From positions 61,949,850 to 62,013,849 of the forward strand of contig CM075770.1 of the NCBI GenBank assembly GCA_037974665.1: a stretch of DNA of 64,000 bases, written 5' to 3'. The DNA comes from Ehretia macrophylla. Lineage: Eukaryota; Streptophyta; Magnoliopsida; Boraginales; Ehretiaceae. The notes under the pieces were generated by a model. It had not been told where the DNA came from and did no database searches. It saw only the letters and a program-made list of their open reading frames with translations. Below, piece by piece: positions 36,334-50,254 of this stretch (position 1 is its first letter; each line of letters begins with the position of its first letter). The position numbers were made by a program, and so were the translations under genes.

Positions 36334-39300
36334 GTGAGGGATAAAGTCTATCGGGGACGTGCAATGCAACAGATAACTCAATAGGCATTTAAAACAACTA
36401 AGGAACAATCGAAATAACAAGTTACCACACATTAAAAAGGATACGATTCACTTTAACCCCAACACTCCAGTCTTCACTTGGTCTTCAATCACGAACCATG
36501 AACTTCGATCATTGTGCCGACATAAACCCCAAACACTCCAATGGGTGTACTCTGGATATACCCCAAATATCCTACGACCCAACACCCCCTGGCAATCTCC
36601 GGACCAGGTGAGTGAGGGACTCGAGCACAGAAATCGAATATCCACTGGCAAACCCGCTGCTGCCCAGCCGATATCCAATACATCCGCCCCTGACACTATG
36701 GTTGCGCAACCACTATGCAATGCACTTAAATCCAATGACAATATAACAATAATATAAAACAATAACACGTATGAGGGATAACAAAGTAGGTTGCCCTCGT
36801 ACAAAATGTCACAATCAATAAGCACACATAAATTCAAGCAATTATATTAATTCTCATAATTTAAGAACCATAAAATAACTAAGATGCATATAAGGATGAA
36901 ATCTCCCTCACCTTGGTTTAGGCTAAGTATGCAAAAGAATAGCTTAAATTTATTCTATCCTACTCGAATTAGCTCAAAGTGCATCCCTAGCTTATTCATA
37001 TAAGTATAATACTTAGACATCAAAACTAGTATAATACTATGCAAGTAAATTAACATGACACCTTAACAATTGATTATACCAACTCCAACTTGACTATTAT
37101 GCAAATTCAACACACAACAATAGAAGTTCCATAATCACTTATATATTTTATATTATCACATAGCCCAAGTAGTCATACAAGTAACCAAACATTAGTAGGT
37201 GAAATAGTGGCACATATAAAATGACCTAAAGTTAGCAACTAGTAGCAAAAGTTTAGCTATAACTATTGGCAACTAATTCTCTTCAATGACCAAGCTAGCT
37301 TTGCAAATAAACTATAAGCTTACTAAAACTTAATTATTCATACACTTAATCAACTATTGATAATCTAAACATTAGCACATAGAAATGAGTATAACTAACA
37401 ACTCATAATAAGCTGACTACAACTATTTGATAATTAAATTTCCCTTGCATTTTTCATATTAAAGTCGAGACATACTTTCTTTAATTCAATGTTAAGTAAC
37501 ATGCCAAGATATTTCTTATGGTTTCCTAGTTTACTACTCTCCATAAGTATGCTAGTCTCAAGCATTAAGTTAGGTTGTCTATTCAGGTTACGATTTAGTT
37601 ATACTAACCAACATGTACCACATTCTCCAGCCTTCCTTAAACTCCCTAGTTAACATTCCTACAATTCAACTTCATTATTAATTCATTTCCAAACAAGAAC
37701 TTACCCAAGGCCTTACTAACACGCCTATCTTTATTCACTACCTAATAACTTTAACTTAGTCATAGTTCAAACTAATTCTAAACTCTCATTACACAAAGAC
37801 ATATAGTAGTACATTTTAGTCTAGTCTAGTCCCATATTATCTAGACTAACTTGCAACCAATACACACAAGGACAAGGGAAAGGAAAAAAAAAAAAAAGCT
37901 GGCTGGAACTGTCCAGCTCACTCCTATTCACATGCTTCTCGGAAATCATCCAAAAAAGAGTACTTAGAGCTAGAATTTGGCCAAACCTTAGATATACACT
38001 TTCGTTCAACTATGAGTCTACTACAACATATCCAAAATTAAGATAATTTAATCAACATTTGCTAGGTAAAATTGGTCCTACAACTCAGGCATGCAAATCT
38101 GTCCAACTTTTCCAGATTTTTCGTAACTCATGTTTTTGCAATTACTTCACTATAAAACTAATTTTAAAGCTCTACTACACAGGAATCATCATATATACTC
38201 ATATATAACATTTAAGACAAGGAAAATCTAACATATAACATGTTATGTACACTTCATTAAACACCAACTAAATTCTTATCCATCAATTCTTTTCATAAAA
38301 GCAAGACAAGGTAGAAATTTAAGTAGTACCAATAACTATTTCAAGAATCCAAAAAGGATAACTTCAACCTTTACTTAGGCATCACTTTAGCATGTACATG
38401 AGTCTAATTACTTTTGATTATCTAAATGGCAAGTCACTATACATAATTCATCACATTACACATTCACTCAACTCTCAACTTATTTAACCATTCAATGCAA
38501 ATAGTTCACTTAGTCACATATTAAACATTTAACATTCAATGCAACTAATATTTATTTAACCCTCACGACACTTAAGCACTCTCTCCAAACATGTAATTGT
38601 TACCCTCAAGCCTTCAACTACCTATAATCTACCATTATTTAGCTCAAATTAGCCTTTAGTGCAACATTAATCACTTAGCTATATAAACTGAAATTTCTGG
38701 CTGCATTTGCTTAAATTTACAGGTTAAATTAGCAGCCTTAATGACCTCTAAAACTTCTGAAATTTCACAGACACGTAGTTCGTCAAGTGTAGATGGGTTT
38801 AGCCTCAAACGGTTCCCAATTCGGAGTTAAACTCATCAAGTTATGCCCTTTAGAAAATCAATGTGCAAAACTGCCCCTGCATCAATGGGTGAATCTGACC
38901 CTACTGTTTTGGCTCTATAAATGTGCCTAAATGACAGAATTTAACATTCCACATAGAATAGAAGTTGTTCCTTAAGGTCTTGGGCATATTTTGTAAAAAA
39001 ATTAGCTCATTCTAACATCGTTTGCTACCTCAAATCTGCTCTGAACCTCAGTTGCTCAAATCTGTCTGAAAATCACATTTTGCACTCTTTGTTCTATTTT
39101 GATATTTTCATGCACTAAGCTAACTACAAGCAATATACTAGCATACAAAGCACTTTCATTCCTCACTTAGAACTTATAGAAAACACATGATCTTCATCTA
39201 GTTGAGCAAGCTAGCAATGCTATATCTACAACATGATCAACTAGCAAAGCTTGATATTCACACACAAAATCATTTCTAGAACTTGTTTCATGCCATATAT

Positions 39301-39484
39301 CATTTCTATTTGCATTCCTACATCCATGAATCATTCAACTACAACTAGCCAACATTTTATAAACAAGAATTAACACTAGAAATGCATAGAAGAAGGAAGT
39401 CCCTCACCTATTCTTGGCTAGAACAAGCTCATTCTCCTTCTTCTTTTCTTCTTTCTTCTCTTTTTTCTCTCTTTCTTCTTCTCT

Positions 39485-39551
39485 TGTGTGTGTGTGTTTC
39501 AACCGTGTTAGTGTGTGTGCAGAGATCTGATTGTGTGTGTGTGTGTGTGTG
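39485..39551 (+). repeat. GT-rich microsatellite in S1
   Basis: Two short (TG)n runs separated by about 35 bp of mixed sequence, next to the CT-rich strand of the leader. No function is assigned. Confidence 0.75.
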
Positions 39552-42500
39552 TTATTTGTTTTATATTTTGGTACGTAGGATTTTAAGACAAGTTATTGAC
39601 CAAAAGGCCCTCCTAGCTAAATGTTATCGACTAGTTTGTCATTCTATTGAAGTCTAACTAAGTTAATTGCTCTATTGTTTACCGGTAACGTTATTTATTT
39701 ACTACTATTCCTAAATCACTGAAATGCTCGTGAATGCAAATAAATTCACATAAATCAAAGAATATGATATTTTATGCAAACAAGTATATGTAAATACTTA
39801 AAGTAGACTTATAAATACATGCCTATTAATAAAATAATTATATGCTCGGGCCAGGTTGTGACAACTTATCTACATGTGAGCTTCTAACTAGATTCAATAA
39901 TGTCTAGGGTACCTAAAAGAAGCATCAATTCACTCCAAATAACAAGTTAAAGCAAAATCCTAAGTTCAAGCACTATTCATTATCTCCTTTATGATCTCAA
40001 GCTTTTAACCATAGAACATGCTAATAAACCACTCAAACAAGATTTAAATATCACGTAGAAGGTGTACAATACAAGATTAAAGCAATACATAAGCCTAAAT
40101 TAACAAATCAAGAATTGTGACAATATGATCATAAGCTTGTAATAACAAAAACATGCAAAAACTCCTTCACCGAGGTATGTAGAAGCTTGTAGAAGACCTA
40201 GGAACCTTGAAACTACCCTCAATTAGCTTGGACAAGCTTGTGATGAAAATATTGAAGAGCAAAATCTCTCATTTCCTTCTCCTATGGCCATCGGGTTTGG
40301 GGAGGGGTACAAAAGGGGAAATAATTCAATTGTTTTTTTTAGCTCTATTGCATGTATATGTGATGTATTATGTATATGGTTTAAGTTGGGGTCAAATGCT
40401 TGCAAAAAATGTAGTCAAATGTAAGTCAAAATTCTAATTAAAAGATTAACTAATTTAAACTACATAAATAACTATTATGACACTCCTTAATTCATGAATC
40501 TTATATTCGTTCTCAAACATCTCATTAAGCACATAAGGGGTTCTAAAGCATTTAACTTTGCTAGGAGTATTATTTACATTCATTAAACAAAGATTACCAA
40601 GCTAAACCATCCAAAGCACTAAAATCACTTAACTTAGTTTACAAGACTCGACCACATTCTTGAGTTTCCTAACTTGCAATAACTCTCTTCAATAGCTAAT
40701 ACTAGCATTCATGGAACTACTCTTTCTCTTGATTCACTAGATGGCAAGTAACTATCTCCAATTCAATTGAGCATTCACACATAACCACCATTAAGCTTCC
40801 TACTACCTAAAATTGTTCTTTATTCACTAAAACCAACCATCAAGGCATCTTAAACCTGTAGCAAGATAAGTTGAAATTCTAGTCTACATTGCCTTGACTT
40901 TGCTGCTTCAGTAAACTCCACATAAATATAGTTCATCGAATTTAGATGGGTTTAACCTCAAACGGAACTCAATTCGGAGTTATATTCAATGAGATATGAC
41001 CTCTACAAAATCATCGCGCAATCTACCCTGCACCAGCGTGGGAATCCAGACACATTTTGGAAATAGCTAAATCGCAGGGTCAAAAAGTTAGAATTTGCCT
41101 TAGCTCTAGAAATCCACATTTGTTCTAAACTGTCTAATCTAGCTGCCATATAAATTTTGTTAATTTCTGAGCTCGTTTACTATGTCAAATAGCCTTTAGA
41201 ATAGAGGGGCGAAAATCTGTCTAAAACAGGTACGAATTTATTGCTCACATTTTGTGAATAATTGAGCTTAGAAACCTTCTTGAGCTAGTATAAACTCTCT
41301 TTCAAGCATTAGATCAAATACTTTATATGCACATTTCATCATATACAACCATAACCCTAACTACAACTACTATAACAAAATCTTTCATGTTTAGCTAAAA
41401 CACAACACATAACATCCCATAAGCTTCATGAAAATCAATTATCTAACTAAGACAAGATATAATTCAACTAGATTCAATATTTCATTTTCAAGTCCCCTTT
41501 GTAATTCAAGCTATAAATCCAATTCTAGCTAAGTTCTAATTATATTCATGATACATATCACATACTTAAGGGTTCTAGCAACTATTAGAAGCAACAAAAC
41601 AATTAGAAATGCAAAATCCCAAAATTCGCAGGTTACTATTCATAAGCACTATTCATCTTCTTCCCCAAGTCTCCAAACTCCATTTTCAATCACAAAATTC
41701 TTCAAATATCTATAAAAGAATATTCTACTAACTCAATAGAAGGTAAATGAAGCATATTAAAGCATATATGAGCAATACATCATTAAAATCTAAAAATCAA
41801 AGTTTGTACATAAAACATAAAATGAACAAAAAAGGAAGAAATACCTCACCTAAGCAAGATAAAGAAGCTTTGGTGATGATCTAGGAAGGCTTTACGCTTT
41901 CCAAATCCAACATCAAGATCAAATTTTCAAGAATATGGCTTTCCCCCATTTTTTTCCTCGATTTTCTCTCTCTCCCCTATGGTTTTGCCCCTTTTTTGTA
42001 TGTTTTGTTATGTGTTTATTTGGGTTATAAGAGAAATAATATGGGTCATGGGTCAAATGGGTGGGTTTTAGTTGGGTTATTGGGTAGCTAGGTGGATTAA
42101 ATTGGCTAAGGAAAAGATAGAATACTTCAAAAGCTCAAATGAAAATTCTGAAATTTACTATTCATTACGAACACTAAACATTTTGTATCTCGCTCTCCCG
42201 ATATGCTATGCACGAAATTCCAATTCGTTCATGCCTCCTAAATGTCAAGTAACATGGAAAAATGTAAAACTAAGAAAATAAAACAGTCAAAAATCTTATA
42301 AATAGTGACTAACTCTTAAATAAGCTTTTAAGAAAATGAATTCACACAAATAAATATAAATGAAAGCAAGAAGATAATTTAAATAATAATTAAAATAAAA
42401 TAATTTATATTTACTTCATATAGATTATTTAAATTGCATTTGAACATTTTGAATAAATAAGACAATTAAAGTTATAAAGTAAGTGCAACCACTCAAGTAA

Positions 42501-42587
42501 ACACATGACTATTCGTCAACACTACAAATAACACATAAGCATATGCAATTAGATATATTATCTATATGCTAGGTCTGGAGTCCTACA

Positions 42588-45500
42588 TGAAGGGTCTAAA
42601 AATTAAAAATATAAATCAAATTGTTTATATAAATAAATAAACTCATTTATTTAGAATAAAATTAATAATATAAATCAAAAGTTATTTTTAGATAATATAA
42701 AACATATTTACAAAATTTAATGTTAAATAAATTTAGTTATTTAATATAAAATTAATTAATTTATAATTTATTATATCAAATTTTAGTTTTTGAATACCAT
42801 TTTGTAGCCCCGTGGTGGCCATTGGCCACCAAATTGCGGCAAAAAGTAAAAGTTTGGTGGCCATTTGTTCGCCAATAGATATGAAGGGACTACAAATTAA
42901 AAATATAAATCAAATTGTTTATACAAATAAATAAATTCAGTTATTTAGAATAAAATTATTAATATAAATCAAAAGTTATTTTTAGATAATATAAAACATA
43001 TTTACAAAATTTAATGTTAAATAAATTTCGTTAATTAATATAAAATTAATTAATTTATAATTTATTATAACAAATTTTAGTTTTTGAATGCCATTTTGTA
43101 GCCCCGTGGTGGCCATTGGCCACCAAACGGCGACAAAAAATAAAATTTTGTTGGCCATTTGGTCGCCAATAGATATGAAGAGGCTACAAATGAAAAATAT
43201 AAATCAAAATATTTATGTAAATAAATAAATTCATTTATTTAGATAAAATTAATAATATAAATCAAATGTTGTTTTTCGATAATATAAAACATATTTACAA
43301 AATTTAATGTTAAATAAATTAAGTTATTTAATATAAAATTAATTAATTTATAATTTATTATAACAAATTTTAGTTTTTAAATACCATTTTGTAGCGCCAT
43401 GGTGGCCATTGGCCATCAAATGGTGACAAAATGTAAAAGTTTGGTGGCCATTTGGTCGCTAATAGATATGAAGGGGCTACAAATTAAAAATATAAATTAA
43501 ATTATTTATATACTTAAATAAATGAATTTCTTTAGAATAAAATTAATAATGTAAATCAAAAGTTATTTTTAGATAATTTAAAACATATTTACAAAATTTA
43601 ATGTTAAATAAATTTAGTTATTTAATATAAAATTAATTAATTTATAATTTATTATAATAAATTTTAGTTTTTGAATACCATTTTGTAGCCCCGTAGTGGC
43701 CATTAGCCACCTAACAACGACAAAAAGTAAAAGTTTGGTGGCCATTTGTTCGCCAATAGATATGAAGGGGCTACAAATTAAAAATATAAATCAAATTGTT
43801 TATATAAATAAATAAATTCATTTATTTAAAATAAAATTAATAATATAAATCAAAAGTTGTTTTTAGATAATATAAAACATATTTACAAAATCTAATGTTA
43901 TATAAATTAAGTTATTTAATATAAAATTAATTAATTTATAATTTATTATAATAAATTTTAGTTTTTAAATACCATTTTGTAGTCCCGTGGTGGCCATTGG
44001 CTACCAAACGGTGACAAAAAGTAAAAGTTTGGTTGTCATTTGGTCGCTAATAGATATGAAAGGGCTACAAATTAAAATTATAAATCAAATTGTTTATATA
44101 CTTAAATAAATTCATTTATTAAGAATAAAATTAATAATATAAATCAAAATTTGTTTTTAGATAATATAAAACATATTTACAAAATTTAATGTTAAATAAA
44201 TTTAGTTATTTAATATAAAATTAATTAATTTATAATTTATTATAACAAATTTTAGTTTTTGAATAACATTCTGTAGCCCCGTGGTGGCCATTGGCCACCA
44301 AACAACGACAAAAAGTAAAATTTTAGTCGCTAATAGATATAAAGGGGCAACAAATTAAAAATATAAATCAAATTATTTATATAAATAAATAGATTGATTT
44401 ATTTAGTATAAAATTAATAATATAAATCAAAAGTTATTTTTAGATAATATAAAACATATTTACAAAATCTAATGTTAAATAAATTTAGTTATTTAATATA
44501 AAATTAATTAATTTATTATATCAAATTTTAGTTTTTGAATACCATTTTGTAGCCCCGTGGTGACCATTGACCATCAAACGACGACAATAAGTAAAAGTTT
44601 GGTGGCCATTTGGTCGCTAATAGGTATGAAGGGGCTACAAATTAAAATTTTAAATCAAATTGTTTATATAAATAAATAAATTCATTTATTTAGAATAAAA
44701 TTAATAATATAAATCAAAAGTTATTTTTAGATAATATAAAACATATTTACAAAATTTAATGTTAAATAAATTTAATTAATTAATATAAAATTAATTAATT
44801 TATAATTTATTATAACAAAATTTAGTTTTTGAATTCCATTTTGTAGCCCCGTGGTGGCCTGTCCACCAAATGGCAACAAAAAATAAAAGTTTTGGTGGCC
44901 ATTTGGTCGCCAATAGATATGAAGGGGCTACAAATGAAAAATATAAATCAAAATGTTTATATAAATAAATAAATTCATTTATTTAGATAAAATTAATAAT
45001 ATAAATCAAATGTTGTTTTTCGATAATATAAAACATATTTACAAAATTTAATGTTATATAAATTAAGTTATTTAATATAAAATTAATTAATTTATAATTT
45101 ATTATAACAAATTGTTGTTTTTAAATACAATTTTGTAGCGTCGTGGTGGCCATTGCGCATGAAATGGTAACAAATTGTAAAAGTTTGGTGGCGATTTGGT
45201 CGCTAATAGATATGAAGGGGCTACAAATTAAAAATATAAATTAAATTATTTATATACTTAAATAAATGAATTTCTTTAGAATAAAATTAATAATATAAAT
45301 CAAAAGTTATTTTTAGATAATTTAAAACATATTTACAAAATTTAAGGTTAAATAAATTTAGTTATTTAATATAAAATTAATTAATTTATAATTTATTATA
45401 ACAAATTTTTGTTTTTGAATACCGTTTTGTAGCCCCGTGGTGGCCATTGGCCACCAAACGGCGACAAAAAGTAAAAGTTTGGTGGTCATTTGTTCGCCAA

Positions 45501-45689
45501 TAGATATGAGGGGATACAAATTAAAAATATAAATCAAATTGTTTATATAAATAAATAAATTCATTTATTTAGAATAAAATTAATAATATAAATCAAAAGT
45601 TGTTTTTAGATATTATAAAACATATTTACAAAATTTAATATTAAATAAATTTAGTTATTTAATATAAAATTAATTAATTTAATAAAACA
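42588..45689. repeat. AT-rich tandem repeat array, about 294-bp monomer, about 10.5 copies
   Basis: The word TTGTAGC plus following GTGGCC-type sequence recurs at 42804, 43098, 43391, 43685, 43979, 44273, 44549, 44843, 45135 and 45429, a spacing of 292-294 bp (one of 276). Each monomer opens with GGGGCTACAAAT and later has the reverse complement TTTTGTAGCCCC, then a GC-rich hairpin hub. The array abuts the E2 LTR end on the left and is cut by a TRIM on the right. Monomers are diverged from one another, so the array is not recent. No coding region. Confidence 0.92.
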
Positions 45690-46094
45690 TGTAACGCCCC
45701 GAAACCAACACTCTCACGCCTGCAAAGGATACCCCCTGGGACTTGGGCCCAAGCGAGCACTGAGTCCATGGTGAGTGGGCCCCAAAGTGCACTATGCACG
45801 TATTGTCCGCTTTGGGGCCCATACCCCTCGCGGTTTTGTCGCCTCCCAGCCACAACAAGGAAAACGGTCGTGCACGAATATACGAGTTGCCTCTATATAT
45901 TCAGTTGGCCTAGCTCTAAGCCTTTTGATTTGAGATGGGGTCACCACATCCGCCCCCCCTTAAGGAGGCCTAGCGCCTTTGCGGGCTATTGGTATAAAGG
46001 AAGGTCGGCTCTGATACCAATTTCCTAAAGTGTAACGCCCCGAACCCAACCCCACACTAAAGGTCAAGCCCAGACCTGTCACTCGGACAGAGTC
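45690..46094 (-). mobile_element. Second TRIM-like element, partial
   Basis: LTR-like segment 45690-45948 (TGTAACGCCCCGAAACC...GGGGTCACCACA) is followed by a minus-strand purine tract (CCGCCCCCCCTTAAGG on plus), a short internal region and a primer site (CTCTGATACCA, about 46010-46020). A second LTR start (TGTAACGCCCCGAACCC) follows at 46031 and runs only to 46094, where E3 begins. The first LTR resembles the TRIM at 34505 over its GC-rich core. The second LTR start instead matches the E5 LTR end for 23 bp, so the element looks chimeric. Confidence 0.7.
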
Positions 46095-46558
46095 TGTAAC
46101 GCCCCGATCCCTCACGAGACCAGGACTCCTATTTATCATGATATTCTCACCCAATTCCAAACCCCGGGCACGAAATTTAGAGAAAAACAGACGGAGTTTC
46201 CCTTATATATAGGACTATTTGGAAACCTGCAAACAACAACATACAACCATAAGAGCATAATCCACAACTTCAATCTGTTTCAACCCTATCAGCATGTAAG
46301 TCAACTAAACCGAAGAGTAAACGATTGAAGTAATTACAAACCACTAGCACCCAACTATCACCCAAGACTAAAACTTTAATATTACATTTCTTAAGATATC
46401 ACAAATACATATATGACCATAAGGTCTCAAATAGTATATAGGCACATAATGTATACATTCTTCCTTGTTCTTCATACTGATAGAGCAGGCAGGCCACACA
46501 GATTGCAATCCTATTTCCAACTTATAGCACTGATCCTGAAAGGTGTTAGAAACAAGGG

Positions 46559-46581
46559 TGAGTATACACCATGTATACTCA
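46559..46581 (-). promoter_or_regulatory. Conserved LTR hairpin (E3)
   Basis: TGAGTATAC and GTATACTCA pair perfectly around a 5-nt loop. In element sense TTTCTAACACCTTTCAG|G follows, a textbook branch point plus acceptor (CAG at 46536-46538). Confidence 0.65.
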
Positions 46582-46904
46582 GTGAGAGAGGTGATGCAGC
46601 ATACCGAGGCGTGCAATATGATATGCAATCACAAGAAGTCATATATATATAACATAAAATATTAAGATCAAATAGCCAAGTAATTAACCACATTAAAAAG
46701 GATATGGTTCCACTTCAAGCCTTCAATCTCGAACCATGACCCTCAAACTTCATGCAAGTGCCGGCAAACCCATACACCAACAAGTTAGGATACTCCGGAT
46801 ATATCCCGATCCTACGACCCTTTCTCCTGAGGCAGGTCCATATGCCCAGCAGGTGAACCACGCCTCTGGGGTATTGGAGTATGCCTCAGCGAGAAGGGAA
46901 TAGG

Positions 46905-49519
46905 TGTAACACCCCGATCCCTCTCGAGACCGGAAGTTCTATCAATCAATCTAATCACAACCCAAATCCATACCCGGGCATAATTTTCAGGGAAAAGAGA
47001 CGGAGTCTCCCTTGTTTCTAGGCAAAAAGCAAACCTGCGACAGCATATAAGTGGACCAATACCATGTCCAAACATTCAACCATCTCAAGGCCATCCGAGC
47101 CTTGTTCTCAACAAGCAATCACAAGCAAATATACATTTCCAGTTTACAGACTAACCTACCTCTTCACATCTTTTACAAGTACATTCATGCTTGACAATTA
47201 AACCATACTAACCTATTGCATAAGTTAGACTATCAAACCATTCTAACTCTTTTCCTTTGGACATTACAAACATGCATTGAAGTTAAACTATACTAACTAA
47301 ATACATAAGCTAGCTTTTCAAATCACTTCAATAACCTAGTAAAACTTAAATTACATTCTTTTAATATTAAATACATACAATACATGAAAGCATACATCTT
47401 TGCCACTTCGACAACTCAAGCCACATAGCACGCAAGACAACTCTTCAAGCACGAACTTTCACACAGTCACGAACTTTCCAGCTAACATGGCATTTCCTGA
47501 AATGTGGTGGTGAGGAGTGAGTATACTCAACACGTATACTCAGTGAGGGCGAGACAGATATCGAGGTGGAGAGAAAGAAGATCGTGCAATGCAAATAGGT
47601 ACAGTTAAGCAATTTAATCAATAAGAAAACATTCAATGTAAACGACAATACAATAAACAATTAAGAAAGCATTAACACAACCATTCAAAGCTATACCACA
47701 CTTTGAAGGCTATGGTTCACTCGAGCGAGTAATGTACCGATCACGATTTCGATGACTTTAACGATGACGCGCCGGCTCACCCACCTTATAACTTCCGTTT
47801 AGAGTACTCCGGACATACTCTGTCAATTCTACGATCCAAAACTCCCTGGGCGGCAACTCAAGCGAGAAAGGGAATAGGACACAGAGCTAGAACAACCAAC
47901 ACTGGCAACCCGAGGCTACCTAGAGAGGCCCATCACTCACGCGCCTGACACTTATGCAATCCAATACAAGCTATTTAACGATAATCGAGCAAGCACTGAA
48001 GTGCAAGTCAGTAACAACATGCGATACAATAAGCATACAATAAGCAACTACAATCAATTAAGTAACAAGAACAACACCAACAAGCATTATCAACAATTGA
48101 TATACAAATTCAATCATAATCAACTTTAACAAGCATTATTAAGCATTCTATAGGCATTATACTATGAAAACACACAAAATCAGAAAATGACCCCAACTTT
48201 CAAAACGCTACTACTTCCAAACGAGCCACGAGTTTTGGAAACCGACTTCACCAATCCTCCTAGGTCACCATAAGGCACGTCTAAAGACCCCAAAACCCTA
48301 CTTAACCCTAGAATTCATGCAAAGCCCCGATTTTTCGATTTGCTCGTTTGAACTACCGCTACCCTAACCAAATATCCAACCAACACCATAACCGCACCAA
48401 AAGTACTTCCATGGTCTCCCGAGACAATGCCATCACGCAAAACGATAAAATGCCAAACTTGACTTAAATGACCCCAACTTTCACTAAGCCATTTTCCTCT
48501 GTTTTTCCATTACACAATCCAATTAAACCACACATTTAGGCATTCTAGCATATCTAGCACCTTCCTACATCAACAGAACGTATAACGGAGCAACTTCATC
48601 GAAACGGGGGTTTACTATTCACAATTTACTATTCAATTATCAATTTAAATTGCAATTTCGATATTCAACCGCAAAAAATGCTAAAAAGCTATAAATACAT
48701 GTTCTACAATTGCTAGGGAACATTCTTTAAGCAACGAAACAGATAAAATAACAACCTACGGTTAAATCACAAAAATTAAAGTTTAGATACAATAATTTCA
48801 AATGCGCAAATAACGATGAAACCCTCACCTTAGACGCTCCTAGACGCTAGGAAAACCACGCTGGATGCCTCGGAAACCACCCCGTGCAATCTCACGCGAA
48901 GATTTGAAGTTTGTAAGTTGAAATTTCTTTTTTTTCTCTCCTTCTATTTTCGGCCATAGCCATTCTGTTTTCAGCTCTTTTTTTATTTTATGCTATTATG
49001 TGCTATTATAAAGGATGACAAGCTCAATGGTCAAAGCCTTGGTCAAACCACTTAAAAATTGGTCAAATAAGCTTGTTTTATGCATTTTAAAGCTAAAACA
49101 ACCAACCCAAATCTAATTCTAGTTAAATACAACTTAAAATACCAAAATTAAAACACTAAATACTAGTTTTCACTATTTGCTGAGGACTAGAAATCATTTC
49201 ATAACTATCGCTCTCGATATGCTATGCACTTTGCGACAATAAAAGAATAACAATTAAATCTCAAAGAATTTAAGAAAATATAATTTTCGAAAAGTAACAT
49301 AGTTCAAAATTTACTCCGGCTCGGAGCTACTTTTCATTTAATTGAAAACCGAGCATTAAGGTGCAAGAAAAATAAAACCGATTAACATAAATATGAAAAT
49401 GAAGCTACAAATGAATGTTTAACTAAAATAAACACATAATTCAATGCTAACATTTAAGATAACACTTAATTAAATGCAATTAAATGCCATTGAATGCATG
49501 CCGGGTTCGGGTTATCACA
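46905..49519 (-). repeat. Left (3') LTR of E4, 2615 bp
   Basis: TGTAACACCCCGATCCCTC...GGGTTATCACA. Hairpin 47518-47542, acceptor-like TTTCAG|G (minus, 47497-47499), donor-like TAAG|GTGAGG (minus, 48828), giving a predicted 1332-nt intron, and a TATA-like CCTTTATAATA (minus) near 49005-49015. Confidence 0.9.
47518..47542 (-). promoter_or_regulatory. Conserved LTR hairpin (E4 left LTR)
   Basis: TGAGTATAC and GTATACTCA with a 7-nt loop, with ACATTTCAG|G downstream in element sense. Confidence 0.6.
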
Positions 49520-50254
49520 TCCTTCCCCCCTTAAAACAATTGCGTCCTCGCAATTCTTCTTCCAATAGAACTCTGCATCCACTGAAATCCAACTCTGACT
49601 AATCTTCATCAGCTACTGAGCAAGTATATTAATCAAGATAACCAATAGGGAAGTTTAAGAAGAAATTCCAAGTAGTAATGCCGAATAAAGGCTCAAATGT
49701 AGATACCGAACAAGAATCCCATTAACACGAATACCGAAGAAGAATAAAATTCCAACCAAAAGTGCCGAGATAATACCAATAAAGACAAAAGCAAAGATAC
49801 TGTAGATAAATTCACATCACATATTAATGATAAGAAGAATACCGAATGAATACCCCATACACGAATCTCTAGTAGAAATTCAACTATTACTGCCCGAGAA
49901 TTCTAAAGCAAGAAGCCAAATAAAGGCTCAAACAAAGGTTCCATCCAGAGGTCCAAAGAAGTACCCCACTGGTCATGAATTTTACAGAAGAATTCCCTGT
50001 TAAAAGTGCTGAAGAAAATACTAAGAAACCTAATCAAATAAGTGTGTATCCAAATAATAACCCCATAGGACAACCAATTAGATTCCGAGTATCGCTATCA
50101 AATGCTGAGAAGAAGGTCTAAGGAATAGCAGAGAAAATATAATGTGCCCAATAAGACAATCAAGTTGAATAACAAATATAGTTTCCCAGATAGACGAAAA
50201 CCCTAAGGAAAATACCGAGCTGGTGCACAATATACAAAACCAAACTCTGAGGCC

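Larger units (their letters stand above)
35702..39863 (-). mobile_element. Solo LTR S1 (4162 bp)
   Basis: TGTAACGCCCCGATTCC...CAGGTTGTGACA, flanked by ACTTA at 35697-35701 and 39864-39868; the uninterrupted sister site is at 29577-29581. It contains the hairpin (36314-36333), the GC-rich block (about 36530-36720) with GGTTGCGCAACC (36700-36711), a secondary donor-like AAG|GTGAGG near 36910-36915 (minus), the main donor-like TAG|GTGAGG (minus, 39407), a GA-rich leader and a TATA-like AATATAAAA (minus) near 39561-39570. No internal domain remains, so it arose by LTR-LTR recombination. Confidence 0.93.
33139..42587 (-). repeat. Right (5') LTR of E2, about 4.6 kb without its insertions
   Basis: Starts TGTATCGCCCTGATCCCTC and ends AGTCCTACA. 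Removing the TRIM (34505-35152), S1 (35702-39863) and their duplications leaves about 4629 bp. It contains the hairpin at 33611-33629, the GC-rich block about 33835-34045, the palindrome at 34021-34032, a secondary donor-like GAG|GTGAGG near 34237-34242 (minus), and a donor-like TTAG|GTGAGG (minus, 41849) after a GA-rich leader. The right flank is the satellite array. Confidence 0.88.

Noticed and set aside
42588..45689. CRISPR-like regular array
   Set aside because: The repeats are whole 294-bp diverged monomers in AT-rich plant DNA with no repeat/spacer alternation and no cas genes.
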